A stretch of DNA of 64,000 nucleotides from Phlegmacium glaucopus (lineage: Eukaryota; Basidiomycota; Agaricomycetes; Agaricales; Cortinariaceae). The first letter of the stretch is position 1, and each line of letters starts with the position of its first letter. The stretch spans positions 76,857 to 140,856 of the forward strand of contig MU130710.1 of NCBI GenBank assembly GCA_015039465.1, read 5' to 3'. Position numbers and translations under genes: made by a program. The notes below the pieces were generated by a model. It made no database searches and was not told the origin of the DNA. It was given only the letters and a program-made list of their open reading frames with translations. Shown here one piece after another: positions 1 to 10,249 of the stretch.

Positions 1-49
1 CTAAGATTTCTTTTCCAGTCTCTACATCATACTTGACCGTCCTGATTAG

Positions 50-1658
50 TATGCACCGTCTGGCGTCATGCACCATAAAGAGTAGCTTTCGACGTCGCCA
101 GCACTGCCACCAGAGAGGGTCGGCCGCCGTTGGTTTCTTACACGTTTCCCGATGTCGGGTATGTCTCCGTACCTTTCCTAGCCTCTACCACTACCGGGCT
201 GCCTCTCGCCTCTCTACGAGTTAACTATGCCCCCGTGCCTCACGGAAGAATACAACTGACGGAAGAAACAATCGTCTATACGCTCGCTCTACTTGGGTGA
301 GCAGTAGCGGTTTGGTCCAACGCACCAACTACTATACGGTCCTAGCATTCGGTCTCTCGGTACTTGCCTAGCACGAAGGTCGTATGGACGGAGACACAAG
401 AGGCTACTTACGTGTCTACTCTCGCATTCTACGTCCGTAGGCTCGGAGGAGTCGTTATGGGGTAAATAGCGTCTTGACTCACTTCGCAAAGTTTGGTCGG
501 CGCATGCATGAAGACCACAAACCGCGGTCCCGTGGAACCTATCTGTATTCACGTGACAGCTGTTCACCGACACCCTCCGTCCGTATCTCGTCCAAGGCTA
601 CCGCTCATGGCATTCCACATAGGGTACTTTTGTTCGCCAATCGCCGACGATGCACACCAGCATTCTATAAACCCCGCTACACGGCCGGCCAGACGCCCTA
701 GGCACCTGTATATCCTGCTTCTCTTCCTAATCCACCTACTGAACGTCCGTCATTATCCAGTCCTCCCAGACCTCAGCACCATTGGCACACACCATCCCAC
801 TACCCATGCTAACCTCTACACCTCCACACTAATCCTCTCCATCATAATCACCCTTTACAAGCAAACTTACCTTTATTCTCCAAAGCTCCGGCATACCCCG
901 CGCCTCCCTGACTCAGCCTACTGGACCTGGGTGGGTGTCCAGAGAGCTGTTGTGTACAACGGCCAAACTTTCCTATTACATGAGATCTTCTTCAAAGTCG
1001 TTATCCGAACTATCATAATTTATCCAGACTCCGTATCTATCTTTGACTCCCAGCCTTGACTGGATCTGTATTTCCTTCGTCCACGCTTCGAGACGTCCCT
1101 CGACCTTTCTGCCCCTTTCTGCGAAGGTTCGACCGGGACCAAGAGGCGCGCTCTATCCCAGTCGACCTAATCGTACTCTGAGTTACATAAGCCAGAATCA
1201 CTATTATCTCTCCAAGTATTCACATTCTACGCACGCTGCTTAACGTTCTAACTATACCTACAATGGCGACGCGGGAAAGAGCTTCCGTGGTTATCATGGA
1301 ACTAATAGCCTCACATATTCATCTACCCATAGTGCCTCCGGAAATCTAAGGTTCTTCATCCAATTGTCGAGTTGCCGCTATCAAAGCTCGGTCGTATATA
1401 GTGTAGGGCCCTAGAAGGTACTACCTCTTTCCCCTTTACGACGGGTAAGTAGCGGCTACTGCTACGGCTACGGGGTACTTCACCTTCGTAGTTGCATCTC
1501 GGGCTCCAGGACGTCACCCGGTGTTCCAGCGTCACTCGCCCACTACAATCCGACCCTCTCGGAAAGATCGGTGGTCCTGTCCAGACACTAGTAGCGTACG
1601 CTTCCAGCAGCACATTACTTAAGCAGTGGCACCTTTCTTCGACGTTTCAACCTTTCCC
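50..1658. other. Mirror block 1: reversed, uncomplemented sequence
   Basis: As written, neither strand encodes a recognisable protein here. Reading 1658 down to 50 letter by letter, without complementing, gives two long open frames with clear homology: RNase H of a YR retroelement, then a YR N-terminal domain with FFGCRRLGET near its end. Restoring the block in place joins HVLRSATY directly and in frame to EFRQQRDGSRSA at 1659 onward. The block edges are uncertain by two bases, because 48/49 and 1659/1660 carry the same letters. Length is about 1.61 kb. This is direct observation; the cause is unknown. Confidence 0.9.
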
Positions 1659-2207
1659 GAATTCCGCCAACAACGCGATGGATCACGTTCTGCGAGCTTC
1701 CGCATCCCGTGGACCAAGACCACTAGAGAGCAAGGCGCCACCGTTATCCTCACTGCACGGCCTGATGTTCTCTGCCCTGTCCTGGCTCTGAAGAACCACC
1801 TCGACATTAATACTTCCATTCCCCAGTCATCGGCTCTGTTTGCGTACAAGTCCCCATCAGGTCCTCCTAAGAACCTATTGAAACACGAGTTCCTGAAATT
1901 CGTTACCAGTATCTGGTCTTTGGCCATGCTTACTCACGTTCTGGGCCACAGTTTTCGTATCGGTGGCGCAGTCAAACTTCTTCTCGCTGGTGTTCCACCC
2001 AAAATCGTCGCTGCCACCGGGGGCTGGACCTCCCTTGCCTTCCTACTCTACTGGCGACGCATGGAAGAAATTCTTCCAATGAGCACCTCAAAAGCTTATA
2101 ATAAAACCCACATCGACAACCTAGCCATGATCTTCGAGCAATTTCGTATCAATAATAACATCCCTACTGCACTCTCCACTGCTTCGGACAGCAATATCAC
2201 TTTGTAA
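1659..2207 (+). pseudogene. Tyrosine recombinase, C-terminal catalytic half
   Basis: A forward open frame of about 180 codons ending in TAA at 2205-2207. It contains FRIPWTKTTREQGA, then HSFRIGGA (the His-x-x-Arg catalytic box of YRs), GGWTSLAFLLYWR (box II Trp region) and a later Tyr in TSKAY. This is the catalytic half of a basidiomycete YR. The N-terminal half with the first catalytic Arg (CRRLGE) is present only in the mirror-written block to its left, so the gene cannot be expressed as written. If the block were restored the YR frame would be continuous. The YR fold assignment is firm from the motifs; the exact superfamily (Crypton-like or DIRS/Ngaro-like) rests on the adjoining RT-RH. 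Confidence 0.75.
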
Positions 2208-2580
2208 CTTCCAGCTTCACTGCACGTTTATAGCTTACCTGTATCAATGTTTCGGGCTCATCACTGTACTTGCCGCCCTCTCCTTATAGTCACGTATTCT
2301 CATCGCGGTATCAAACCCAGTTATCATGTAGTCTTTCCCAGCATATCATGTATCCTGCACACCATCGAAATCCTGTTGATCTAACCACTCCGAGTGACGC
2401 TCGATTGGGTAACCAGCCCACTTCACCTACGCCTCACCGAGCTGCCAGTTGGAGCTTACACTCTGAGTGGCATAGCAGCTTGGTTTCGGCATACGTCTTG
2501 CCACAATCGAGCTCTCTCCAGACGCTCAGGTCTTGCCTGGATTCCCTCGCATCAACTTCAGATTAAAATCTGAATGCTTT
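2208..2580. other. Non-coding flank of the YR element
   Basis: About 370 bases after the recombinase stop, CT-rich and without a supported gene. It is probably the 3' untranslated end of the YR element. I found no long repeat marking the element end. Confidence 0.3.
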
Positions 2581-2669
2581 GGATCACGTGATTGGGCCTA
2601 GAATTCTGGCCCATTTTATTAGTGCGATTGGGCCCAAGTTCGGGCCAATCACGCTCGTCTCTGAGATCC
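2581..2669. repeat. Imperfect inverted repeat
   Basis: The outer arms GGATC...GATCC and CGTGATTGG...CCAATCACG pair with each other. Inside, TGGGCC and GGCCCA repeat in both orientations. The segment could fold into a multi-branch hairpin. It lies between the YR element and a possible small gene. It may be a miniature element or a palindromic regulatory site; the E-box-like CACGTG is in the left arm. Confidence 0.4.
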
Positions 2670-2842
2670 AAAATCGAGGAGCCAGGCAAGCCCTAGGCAC
2701 AAACACGGAATTCATATCCGAATTCCTTGTAAGCAAAATAACAATACACTTAAATATTCTCTCTCCCCTCCAATTACTATCTGCTAAAGAAACGCGCCAG
2801 TTATCTCATACGTTCCGATCGCCGTCACCTCCTTTCACCCCG

Positions 2843-3170
2843 ATGGAAGTGCCCGGAAGTTGCAATCCCTGTCTTACAAAGGCGTTCGAGCTCAATAACA
2901 CATATCTCATGGCCCTCCTAAAAGAGTGCGGAAAAGAGCACGGCATTTCCAGGTAAAACATCGATTTGCTTGGGCTTGTGCATCAGTATTTTAATGAGAG
3001 TCCCATCGTAAGATAATTTTGATGATACAAGGCAATCAGTTTATACCTCCAATGAATCAAGAGAGAGAGAAGTCAAACAAACCTTCAAGCTTCTCAACAG
3101 TGGCGACATTTTTTTTTCCATTTTGGATATCCATTTACGATATTCTTCTGCGTCGTGTCTCGCAACCTGA
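2843..3170 (+). CDS. Possible small two-exon gene, unknown
   Basis: I do not recognise this. An ATG at 2843 opens a 110-base exon (2843-2952) ending at a GTAAAA donor. Splicing to an acceptor at 3030-3031 gives exon 2 (3032-3170) and an 82-residue product ending in TGA. The product begins MEVPGSCNPCLTKAFELN and has no signal peptide, membrane segment or known motif. Phase is kept over the intron and both exons look compositionally coding, but with no homology the call is weak. It could be a fragment of a larger gene or chance. Confidence 0.3.
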
Positions 3171-3844
3171 CATCCAGGAAATGATTTACGGTGGAATAAC
3201 GATCCCCATAGCCTCCTTAGGAGTCGTTCGTATTGTTTCTCGCAACAAACAATTTCTCGTTAATTTCTTTCGAGCCTGCCCCAACCACCTCTGCCTTCTC
3301 TCCACATCTTCCTTATCTAACATGGCCGTTTCCAGTTGTTATGCGTTAACAAGGCTGTGATAATTGCATTTCAAAGGTTGTTTGCGATTTGCACCAGTGA
3401 GATCGTCCTAGGGTTTTCTGAGTTTGGCTTAGGGAAGAAAGATGGCGATTCAGCGCCACGTTCTTTGAGGTCTCGCATGAGTTTCGCATGATCTACTAGT
3501 AGAACGCGGACTTTTGCGCATAGTCCCCAGAGTTCTTGATCATTGATTTATGTACCATTAAGAGACGTGAGGACCACGAGAGGGAGATTTGCACTCGGAG
3601 GTGGAGAGGCGGAGAACTCAGAGGTGACGAGCTTTGTTCGATCAAGGCATTCGATGGTGCTTTGACTGGTTATCATGTTGTCCCGTTAGTTGAAGATGAG
3701 GCGGAAGCACTATAGATAGAAGCTTGACCGACAACCCAAGAGCAAGTATGCAGGGATGGGAGACAACAAGTACAAATTCGGTAACCATCGCCACTTATGT
3801 AATGGAGCTATTCATCACCTTAACCACCACCACTGTTCAACGAG
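3171..3844. other. Intergenic, presumed NLR promoter region
   Basis: No supported gene. An A/T-run region around 3100-3260 is followed by mixed sequence leading to the NLR start at 3845. No clear TATA box or repeat was seen. Confidence 0.3.
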
Positions 3845-6800
3845 ATGAATCGCATTTGGAAGAAATTTGTGAAGTCCACGAAACAAAATTATCCATCACT
3901 AACCATCAACGATGCTCTGGGTTCAAGCCCTGGACCGACATCGACAATCAAAACAAGCACCGCTGAACCCATGCCAACCGTTCCTGCTAGTGCTGCGGCT
4001 GCTGGTGTTACTGTGAGCGCTCAACTTCGTCCACCGCATCCTTAATTATTTAACCATCGTCATCCATCAGATCGTCCCTGACCTCCGAGCCTCTACTTCT
4101 GTTTCCGCTCTGGCGATCAATGATCTCGCTCCTGTAAGCGTTCCAGCCGCTGGCGTTACTGTGAGTGTACTTAGCCCATCCATAACTACTTAATCTTCCT
4201 CGTCGATCAGACTACCCATGAACTCCAAGTCTCCGCCTCAGCTGTTGCACCTGTAACCCTTCCAGAAGGAAATGCACTCTCCTCGCCTGATGCCGTAAAG
4301 CAAGCCAACTTGAGATTAACGGAATTGGAACAAAAGCTCTCCGTGAGTTACTTACACCATGTGTTCCCGACTTTCGCTAATTATCAGCAGGCCCAACAAT
4401 CCGACTCGGGTCTCTTTGCGAATGCCCAGAATATCCTCATCACTGGCGGCACTTTTGTAAGTCTTTCTCGTAAGTTGTGTATATGATTTAGCAATAATTG
4501 TACATACAGAATAATTTCAATATTCTCTCTGCTAGTACTGGTGAAGGGCAGATGAATATCTCTGGAACTCAAAAGCCCAACTCCAGTCCAATCTTCACTG
4601 GACGGAAAGATGTACTCGATAAACTTGGGAAGATTTTTGTTCATCGTGCTACTAGTAGACTGATGTCAAGACGCTCGTGTCTCCTCTGGGGACTGGGAGG
4701 GATTGGAAAGACCCAGATTTGTCTCAAATTCATAGAAAAAATGTTTGAAAAGTAAGGGTTCTTACTTTGCCATTCACAACACTGAATTCATTTTTATTAG
4801 TTTTTCACATGTGTTCTGGGTTGATGCCTCCTCTCAGGAGAACATGGGAATGTCTCTCAGGGGCATATCTAGCCTTTCTGCCACCCAGGATTCTGGTGTT
4901 GTTGGCTCAGTTGAGTCTGTACCCCAGTGGATATCTTCTCTCCAGGAAGAATGGTTGATTGTGTTTGATAATGCTGATGATCCTCCTCCAGAGGTGGTGG
5001 CCAAGTTCATCCCCCCAGGTAACAGAGGTAATATTCTAATTACTAGCCGAAATCAATCCATGGGAAGGATTGTATCATTTGAGAATAAAATTGAGATCAA
5101 GGAAATGGAGGAGCCAGATGCTATAACTCTACTTCTCAAGGCTAGCTGTTTAAATCCATTGCCTGAGCATCTACAAGCAGCTAAAAAGATTGTGGCTGAA
5201 CTTGGCTGCATTCCTCTTGCTATTGATCAGGCTGGAGCTTATATCGAAGCTGGGAAATGTGATATTGATCAATATCTGAGGCAATTCTCATTGCATCGTC
5301 AGACTCTTATGTCAGATGCTACATTCACAGGGGCATCAAATTATGATAAAACAGTGTATGGGACTTGGGATCTTTCTTTTAAAGAAATAGAAAAGAGAGC
5401 TGGTGGATATTCAACTGCTGGGGATGCACAAGCAGCACAGGCTGCAATCCTAATTCTTCAAATATGTGCTTTCTATCATCATAGCAATATCTCTAAAGAT
5501 ATATTCCGATCTGCTGCTGAGAGGATCACAAAACATGTTGGCAGTGACATAGTTAAAAAGTTACCTCAGGCAGCCACTTTACTGGATCGTACTCTGCTTG
5601 GCTTGGACAATGATGGTCATTGGGATGAGTTTGTCTTTGGACAAGGGATTAGTGTTCTTTTTTCTTTCTCCTTGATGAAAAGAGGACAATCATCTAGAAT
5701 GTTGTCTGTTCATCCACTGGTGCACTACTGGAGTCAGGAGAGAATGTCAAAATCTGAGCAGCAAAGAATGTGTCAGATGGGAAGCATAATCTTGTTCTGT
5801 GCAATCTCATGGAGATTTGAAAGTCAGGATTATGCACTGCGGCGGTTGATTTTTCCACATATTAAGGCAAATGAGTTACATGGGATGCAGATAGGACTTA
5901 TCAAGCAGTACTATGATGATAAATGGACCAGTTTTTCACTAGTGATGGTGGAGAATGGTGACTGGAACAGTGCAGAGCAGTTGGAAGTTGAAGTCATAAA
6001 TATGAGGAAAAAGCTGCTTGGTGCAGAACATCCAAACACCCTCAACAGTTTAGCAAATCTAGCAACCACATACAGTCATCAAGGAAGGTGGAATGAAGCA
6101 GAGCAGCTGGAGGTTCAAGTTATGGACATGAGGAAGAAGCTGCTTGGAGCAGAACATCCAGACACCCTCAACAGTATGGCACATCTAGCAAGCACATATC
6201 GTCACAAGGGGAGGTGGAATGAGGCAGAGCAGCTAGAGGTTCAAGTTATGGATATGAGAAAGAAGCTGTTTGGTGCAGACCATCCACACACCCTCAAGAG
6301 TATGGCAAATCTAGCAAGCACATACTGTTATCAGGGAAGGTGGAATGAAGCAGAGCAGATGGAGCTTCAAGTCATGTACATGAGGAAGAAGTTGCTTGGA
6401 GCAGAACATCCAGACACTCTCAACAGTATGGCAAATTTAGCAAGCACATACTGGGAACAGGGAAGGTGGAATGAAGCAGAGCAGCTGGACATTCAAATTA
6501 TGGATATGAGAAAGAAGCTGCTTGGTGCAGAACATCCAAACACCCTCAAGAGTATGGCAAATCTAGCAAGCACATACTTGGATCAGGGAAGGTGGAATGA
6601 GGCAGAGCAGCTGGAGGTTCAAGTTATGAACATGAGGAAGAAGCTGCTTGGTTCACAACATCCAGACACTCTAAAGAGTATGGCAAATCTAGCAAGCACA
6701 TACTGGGAACAGGGAAGGTGGAATGATGCAGAGCAGCTGGAGGTCCAAGTTATGGATATGAGCAAGAAGCTGCTTGGTGCTGAACATCCAGACACCCTCA

Positions 6801-7036
6801 AGAGTATGGCAAATCTAGCATGTACATATGGAGATCAGGGAAGGTGGAATGAAGCAGAGCAGCTAGAAGTTCAAGTTATGGACATGAGAAAAAAGCTGCT
6901 TGGTGCTGAACATCCAGACACCATCACAAGTATGGAAAATCTAGCAAAAACATACCTTGATCAGGGAAGGCAGATTGAGGCAGAGCAGCTGGTGCTTGAA
7001 GTCATGAATATAAAGAAGAGGATAGGAAGGGACTGA
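3845..7036 (+). CDS. NB-ARC/TPR NLR-type signalling protein
   Basis: Six exons: 3845-4012, 4071-4160, 4211-4342, 4391-4456, 4510-4751, 4801-7036; predicted 977 aa, phase kept at all joins. Residues 1-136 are low-complexity with no known effector domain. Residues 137-152 match the FxxAQNxxIxGGxF motif that often precedes the NTPase in basidiomycete NLRs. The NB-ARC part has Walker A GLGGIGKT (213-220), Walker B WLIVFDNAD (about 282), the ILITSRN motif (about 305) and CIPLAIDQAG, a GLPLA-type motif. From about 616 to the end are kinesin-light-chain-type TPRs, eight of them almost identical 42-residue units. Family knowledge: such STAND proteins act in non-self recognition or regulated cell death. 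The ligand and effector are unknown. The frame is intact, so I take it as functional. Confidence 0.88.
6002..7009 (+). repeat. Eight 126-bp tandem repeats encoding TPRs
   Basis: Eight in-frame units of exactly 126 bp, each starting ATGAGGAA(G/A)AAG and encoding a 42-residue TPR (MRKKLLGAEHPDTL...GRWNEAEQ). Units differ mainly at a few codons after the conserved ASTY (HQ, HK, YQ, EQ, DQ, EQ, DQ, DQ). That is the pattern of recent amplification or gene conversion with change kept at a few surface positions. Confidence 0.9.
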
Positions 7037-8441
7037 AACAGCCCAATCATCAAAGTTTTGTACTCTACATTATTTACTTGCACTATGCTTTTGAATAATA
7101 AACTAAATTCAAATTTTAGTGGAAAATGTAAGAAAATTTGTCCTTTTTAAGTTTTAACTGAAACCAAACAATTTGAACTCTAACATTCAATTCAAAAATA
7201 AAATAAATATCTAAAAGTACAATGCAACATTGTCCCAAATGGTTATGTGCCAAAAGCTAAATGATATCAACATTGTAGGGTCAGTCAATAATTCCACTCT
7301 CCTCAAATAATTAGTCTGATGTCCTTATTGTTGTATTTATAATTTTACCATTTTTCATTAACAATAGAAATGATGATGCCCCTTCTGGTCCCATCTACTG
7401 AATGTCCATTGGTCTTTAATGGGCTATTCCTGGCTGGACTTTCACCAGAATGGGCATTGGACCAGAAAATTACACCAATGAAAAAATGGTGTTTGGTTAT
7501 GTTCATGTCTGATTGAGTTTGGCTGGAGTCCAATGGGACAATGTGAATGTAAAGACCTTGATTAAATGAGTGCTATAAATATTTCTGTGATTTATTAGAT
7601 TTTTTTCAGATTCTGAACATGGTGCTCAAGGGAATGTTAGGTTTGGTTAGGTTGGTTAGGTTACTTAGATTTAGAGGGGCTTAGGGCTTAGGGGTAATAG
7701 AGATGGGGACTCTTTTCTCTCTGTGCAGTAGTGTGTTCTCAGTTAGGAGAGGATACTTAGGACTAATCTATCAATCATCTGCTCATATGTTGTACTTCTT
7801 CTTTTGGGGAGTGTGATGAACTACATACTATATCTTCCTTGTGTTGGAATTATTTAGTCATTGTTTGTGCTAATCGTGCCATATTGCATCATTATGATGT
7901 AGTTGGTAAGTTGACCAATAGTGGATACAACTCATAGATGTATATCATATGTACAGCCACAATTGTAGTAGTATAAGTAGCTAACCATTGAGGAGGGGAC
8001 TCCTCATTGGTTTACATCAATACTAGTGCACACGCCTGCCCTCACTTAGACACCTAAGTATCTTAAGTGTTCTGGCAAGTTTAGTTCTGTAAACCTGACA
8101 CCCCAAATTTCAACACCTTGTGCAGTTGGGTCCATTTTTTTGCAGTTATATAACTGAAAGTTGGGTCTGGAGGCTCAGGGGGTGCATCAGCAAATGGTGG
8201 AATTGGCTATGTGATGCTTTGTGATGCTACATGATGCTATGGATGCTATAGCCCTATGCACAAATGGACCTTTGCTACAAGTTGTTATGACTTCAAACAA
8301 TTCAGGTACACTGATCATTGGCAGTCATTACAATGTTGGAGTTTGATATCTAAGCTGAGCTTCAGAGATGTGCAGACTTCATCAGCAAAATCAGGGATTT
8401 CCCATAGTTTGTCATAGTTATGTCACACCAAATTATAGTAG
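7037..8441. other. AT-rich intergenic region
   Basis: About 1.4 kb between the NLR stop and the gypsy LTR. It holds the NLR 3' region with AATAAA-like runs and a TTAGG-type tract (7636-7695). No gene was recognised. Confidence 0.5.
7636..7695 (+). repeat. Degenerate TTAGG(G)-type tract
   Basis: A 60-base stretch of imperfect units GTTAGGTTTGGTTAGG, GGTTAGG, TTAGGGCTTAGGGG. It resembles an eroded interstitial telomere-like repeat (fungal telomeres are usually TTAGGG) but may be simple G/T-rich sequence. Confidence 0.35.
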
Positions 8442-9029
8442 TGTTACATTCCGTCATATGTTACTCCGGTCTAGCTCCGTCGGAGCTGTTTCCGGTAGTC
8501 CGTACTCCATACAGTGCTTTCCCTTATATCCCAAACTACTCTTCCTATGTTCAACTCCGAGACTTCTCCGTGTCATTCCGGTTCCTCCGCCTATACTCCA
8601 AACCCATTATCACTTCTTCGCCACTACCACTATTCTTTGTCATCATCTTTCCCATCATCAGTCAGCACACCAGCCATGGATTATTCACCCAAGAATGCAG
8701 GACCTTTCCCGGGAGCAGAACGCAGCACTTATATTTATATTCTATATTTCGGTTGCAATTCCTTTGATATTTAAAGTACTCGAACTTGTATGTTTTCCCT
8801 TAGTTCAAATATCAACTTAGTTTCCCTCCTCTTGTTTTCCCTCTAAGTCACTGAGGTCTTCCGACTTGTTACTTTCTTCTTCCGTTCCGAAATCAGGACA
8901 CCTTAGGAGCTGGGCGGCACAGCACATACACTGAGGCCAACATCCTTTCCGGGTTACTGTTCCGGTTCTGTTCCGTCCGTTCCGGAGTAACTCCGACGTG
9001 ACTTCTCCTTTTTGTCTTAAAGCTTAACA
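8442..9029 (+). repeat. 5' LTR of the gypsy element
   Basis: 588 bp, starting TGTTACATTCCG and ending AAGCTTAACA, so the ends are the short inverted repeat TGTTA/TAACA. It is closely similar over its full length to the solo LTR at 60144-60722. Gag starts 28 bp downstream. Compared with the mirror-written 3' LTR it has T where the other has C at a CpG (ATATG against ATACG). Confidence 0.9.
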
Positions 9030-9056
9030 GTATATTCGAACTTCTCACCCACTCCT

Positions 9057-10142
9057 ATGCAAACTCGTTCTAAAACTTCCAAAACACAATTACCGATACA
9101 AGAAATTATGTCCCATGAAAACACTCCCGTTCCCGATGTAGTCAAAGAGGCTAGTCATATTGATGAACCTCGGAGTACTATGGACGAAGTTGAGTCTCCA
9201 ACTATTCATATCAATCAACTCGTTTCCGCTTTAAATTCCCTCAGGAAATCTTCAGCCAAGTCCGATTCGGCTGGCAGACTTAGAGAGCCCGAACCCTTCA
9301 CGGGTAAGGATCCTAAGAAACTAAAAGCTTTTTTTTTCCAGTGCAAGCTCTATTTCCGGAGCTCTTCCGACACATTCCGAGATGACTCCAAGCGAGTAAC
9401 CTTTGCTCTGTCCTATCTCCAGGATGTTGCTCAGGAATGGTTCGAACCTGGAATTTCCGGTCTCACCGACGAGCCTCCATCTTGGCTTGAAGATTGGGAT
9501 CTCTTCGTCAGTGAACTTCAGTCCAACTTCGGTCCTTACGACGAGTCCGCCAACATAGAACACGAACTCACCAATCTCCGAATGAAGGACGGCCAACATA
9601 TCTCCAATTACTTAGTCCGGTTCAACTCCTTGGCAGTCCGCTGTACTTGGGGCGAGCCTGCTCTTAGGTATAGGTTTTACGAAGGCTTACCTTCCCAAAT
9701 CAAGGATGAAATTAGCAAAGGTGATGGCAAGCCTCGGTCTTTAACTGCGATGTGTCAAAAAGCTCAAAACGCCGATGCTCGCTACTGGGAATGTATGCAA
9801 GAACGTTCTCGGGAATCCGCTCCGCAGCAACGCCAAAACCCTCCGAAGGGTCCTACCCCTTCTTCATCCTCCTCCGTACCCTCTTCTTCCAATCCCTCTT
9901 CCGGTTCCGGTAAACAGTCTCGGCCTTCGGATCAAAAATCTGTTAAGCCTGCAGACTCCGGTAAGGTTCCATCATCCACTCCTCCTAAACCTAATCTAGA
10001 AGGCAAGCTGGATCCGCGGGGTAGACTTACCCAGCAAGAAAGGCAATGCCAGATAGATCATAAACTTTGTCTTTTCTATGGCAAGCCGGGACACCGCGTT
10101 CCTGAGTGTAACCTTGGCAAGGCAAGCCCCGCTAAAGGCTGA
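9057..10142 (+). pseudogene. Gypsy Gag with defective zinc knuckle
   Basis: 361 codons from the ATG at 9057 to a TGA at 10140-10142. The middle (roughly residues 80-240) is a retrotransposon Gag capsid domain (FTGKDPKKLKAFFFQC, later YLVRFNSLAVR). A Ser/Pro-rich linker follows. The nucleocapsid knuckle near residues 338-351 reads CLFYGKPGHRVPEC: the second cysteine of C-x2-C-x4-H-x4-C is replaced by tyrosine (TAT, one G-to-A from TGT). The frame continues sensibly past the TGA (GCC TCT ACC...) to TAA at 10221, so the TGA probably replaced CGA by C-to-T. An A-run at 10212-10217 just before that TAA is where a -1 shift would enter the pol frame. Confidence 0.85.
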
Positions 10143-10249
10143 GCCTCTACCGTTTCTGATTCCGTTTCCGAGTCCGCTCCGGCTAAGCCAAAGGACTCCG
10201 GTTCGGAGAAGAAAAAAGACTAAGCAATTCACTGGACTCAGCACAGACG

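Larger units (their letters stand above)
1..2207 (+). mobile_element. Tyrosine-recombinase retroelement remnant, partly mirror-written
   Basis: A fragment of a retroelement that combines reverse transcriptase-RNase H with a tyrosine recombinase (YR). Only 1659-2207 codes in the normal direction. The segment from about 50 to 1658 makes sense only when read backwards without complementing. Backward reading first gives the end of an RT-RNase H protein (motifs YVDASTSWGIGIV, HSDNQGTIGAF, ESHANPADPISRGE), with a stop at 1065-1063. It then gives the YR N-terminal half down to position 50. Bases 1-49, read forward, join the RT frame but contain stops, so the RT part is decayed. The order RT-RH then YR matches YR retroelements common in Agaricomycetes. 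The element's termini were not identified. Confidence 0.75.

Noticed and set aside
493..1059. 188-codon plus-strand frame
   Set aside because: It lies in mirror block 1 and has no homology as written. The backward reading gives the YR/RNase H proteins.
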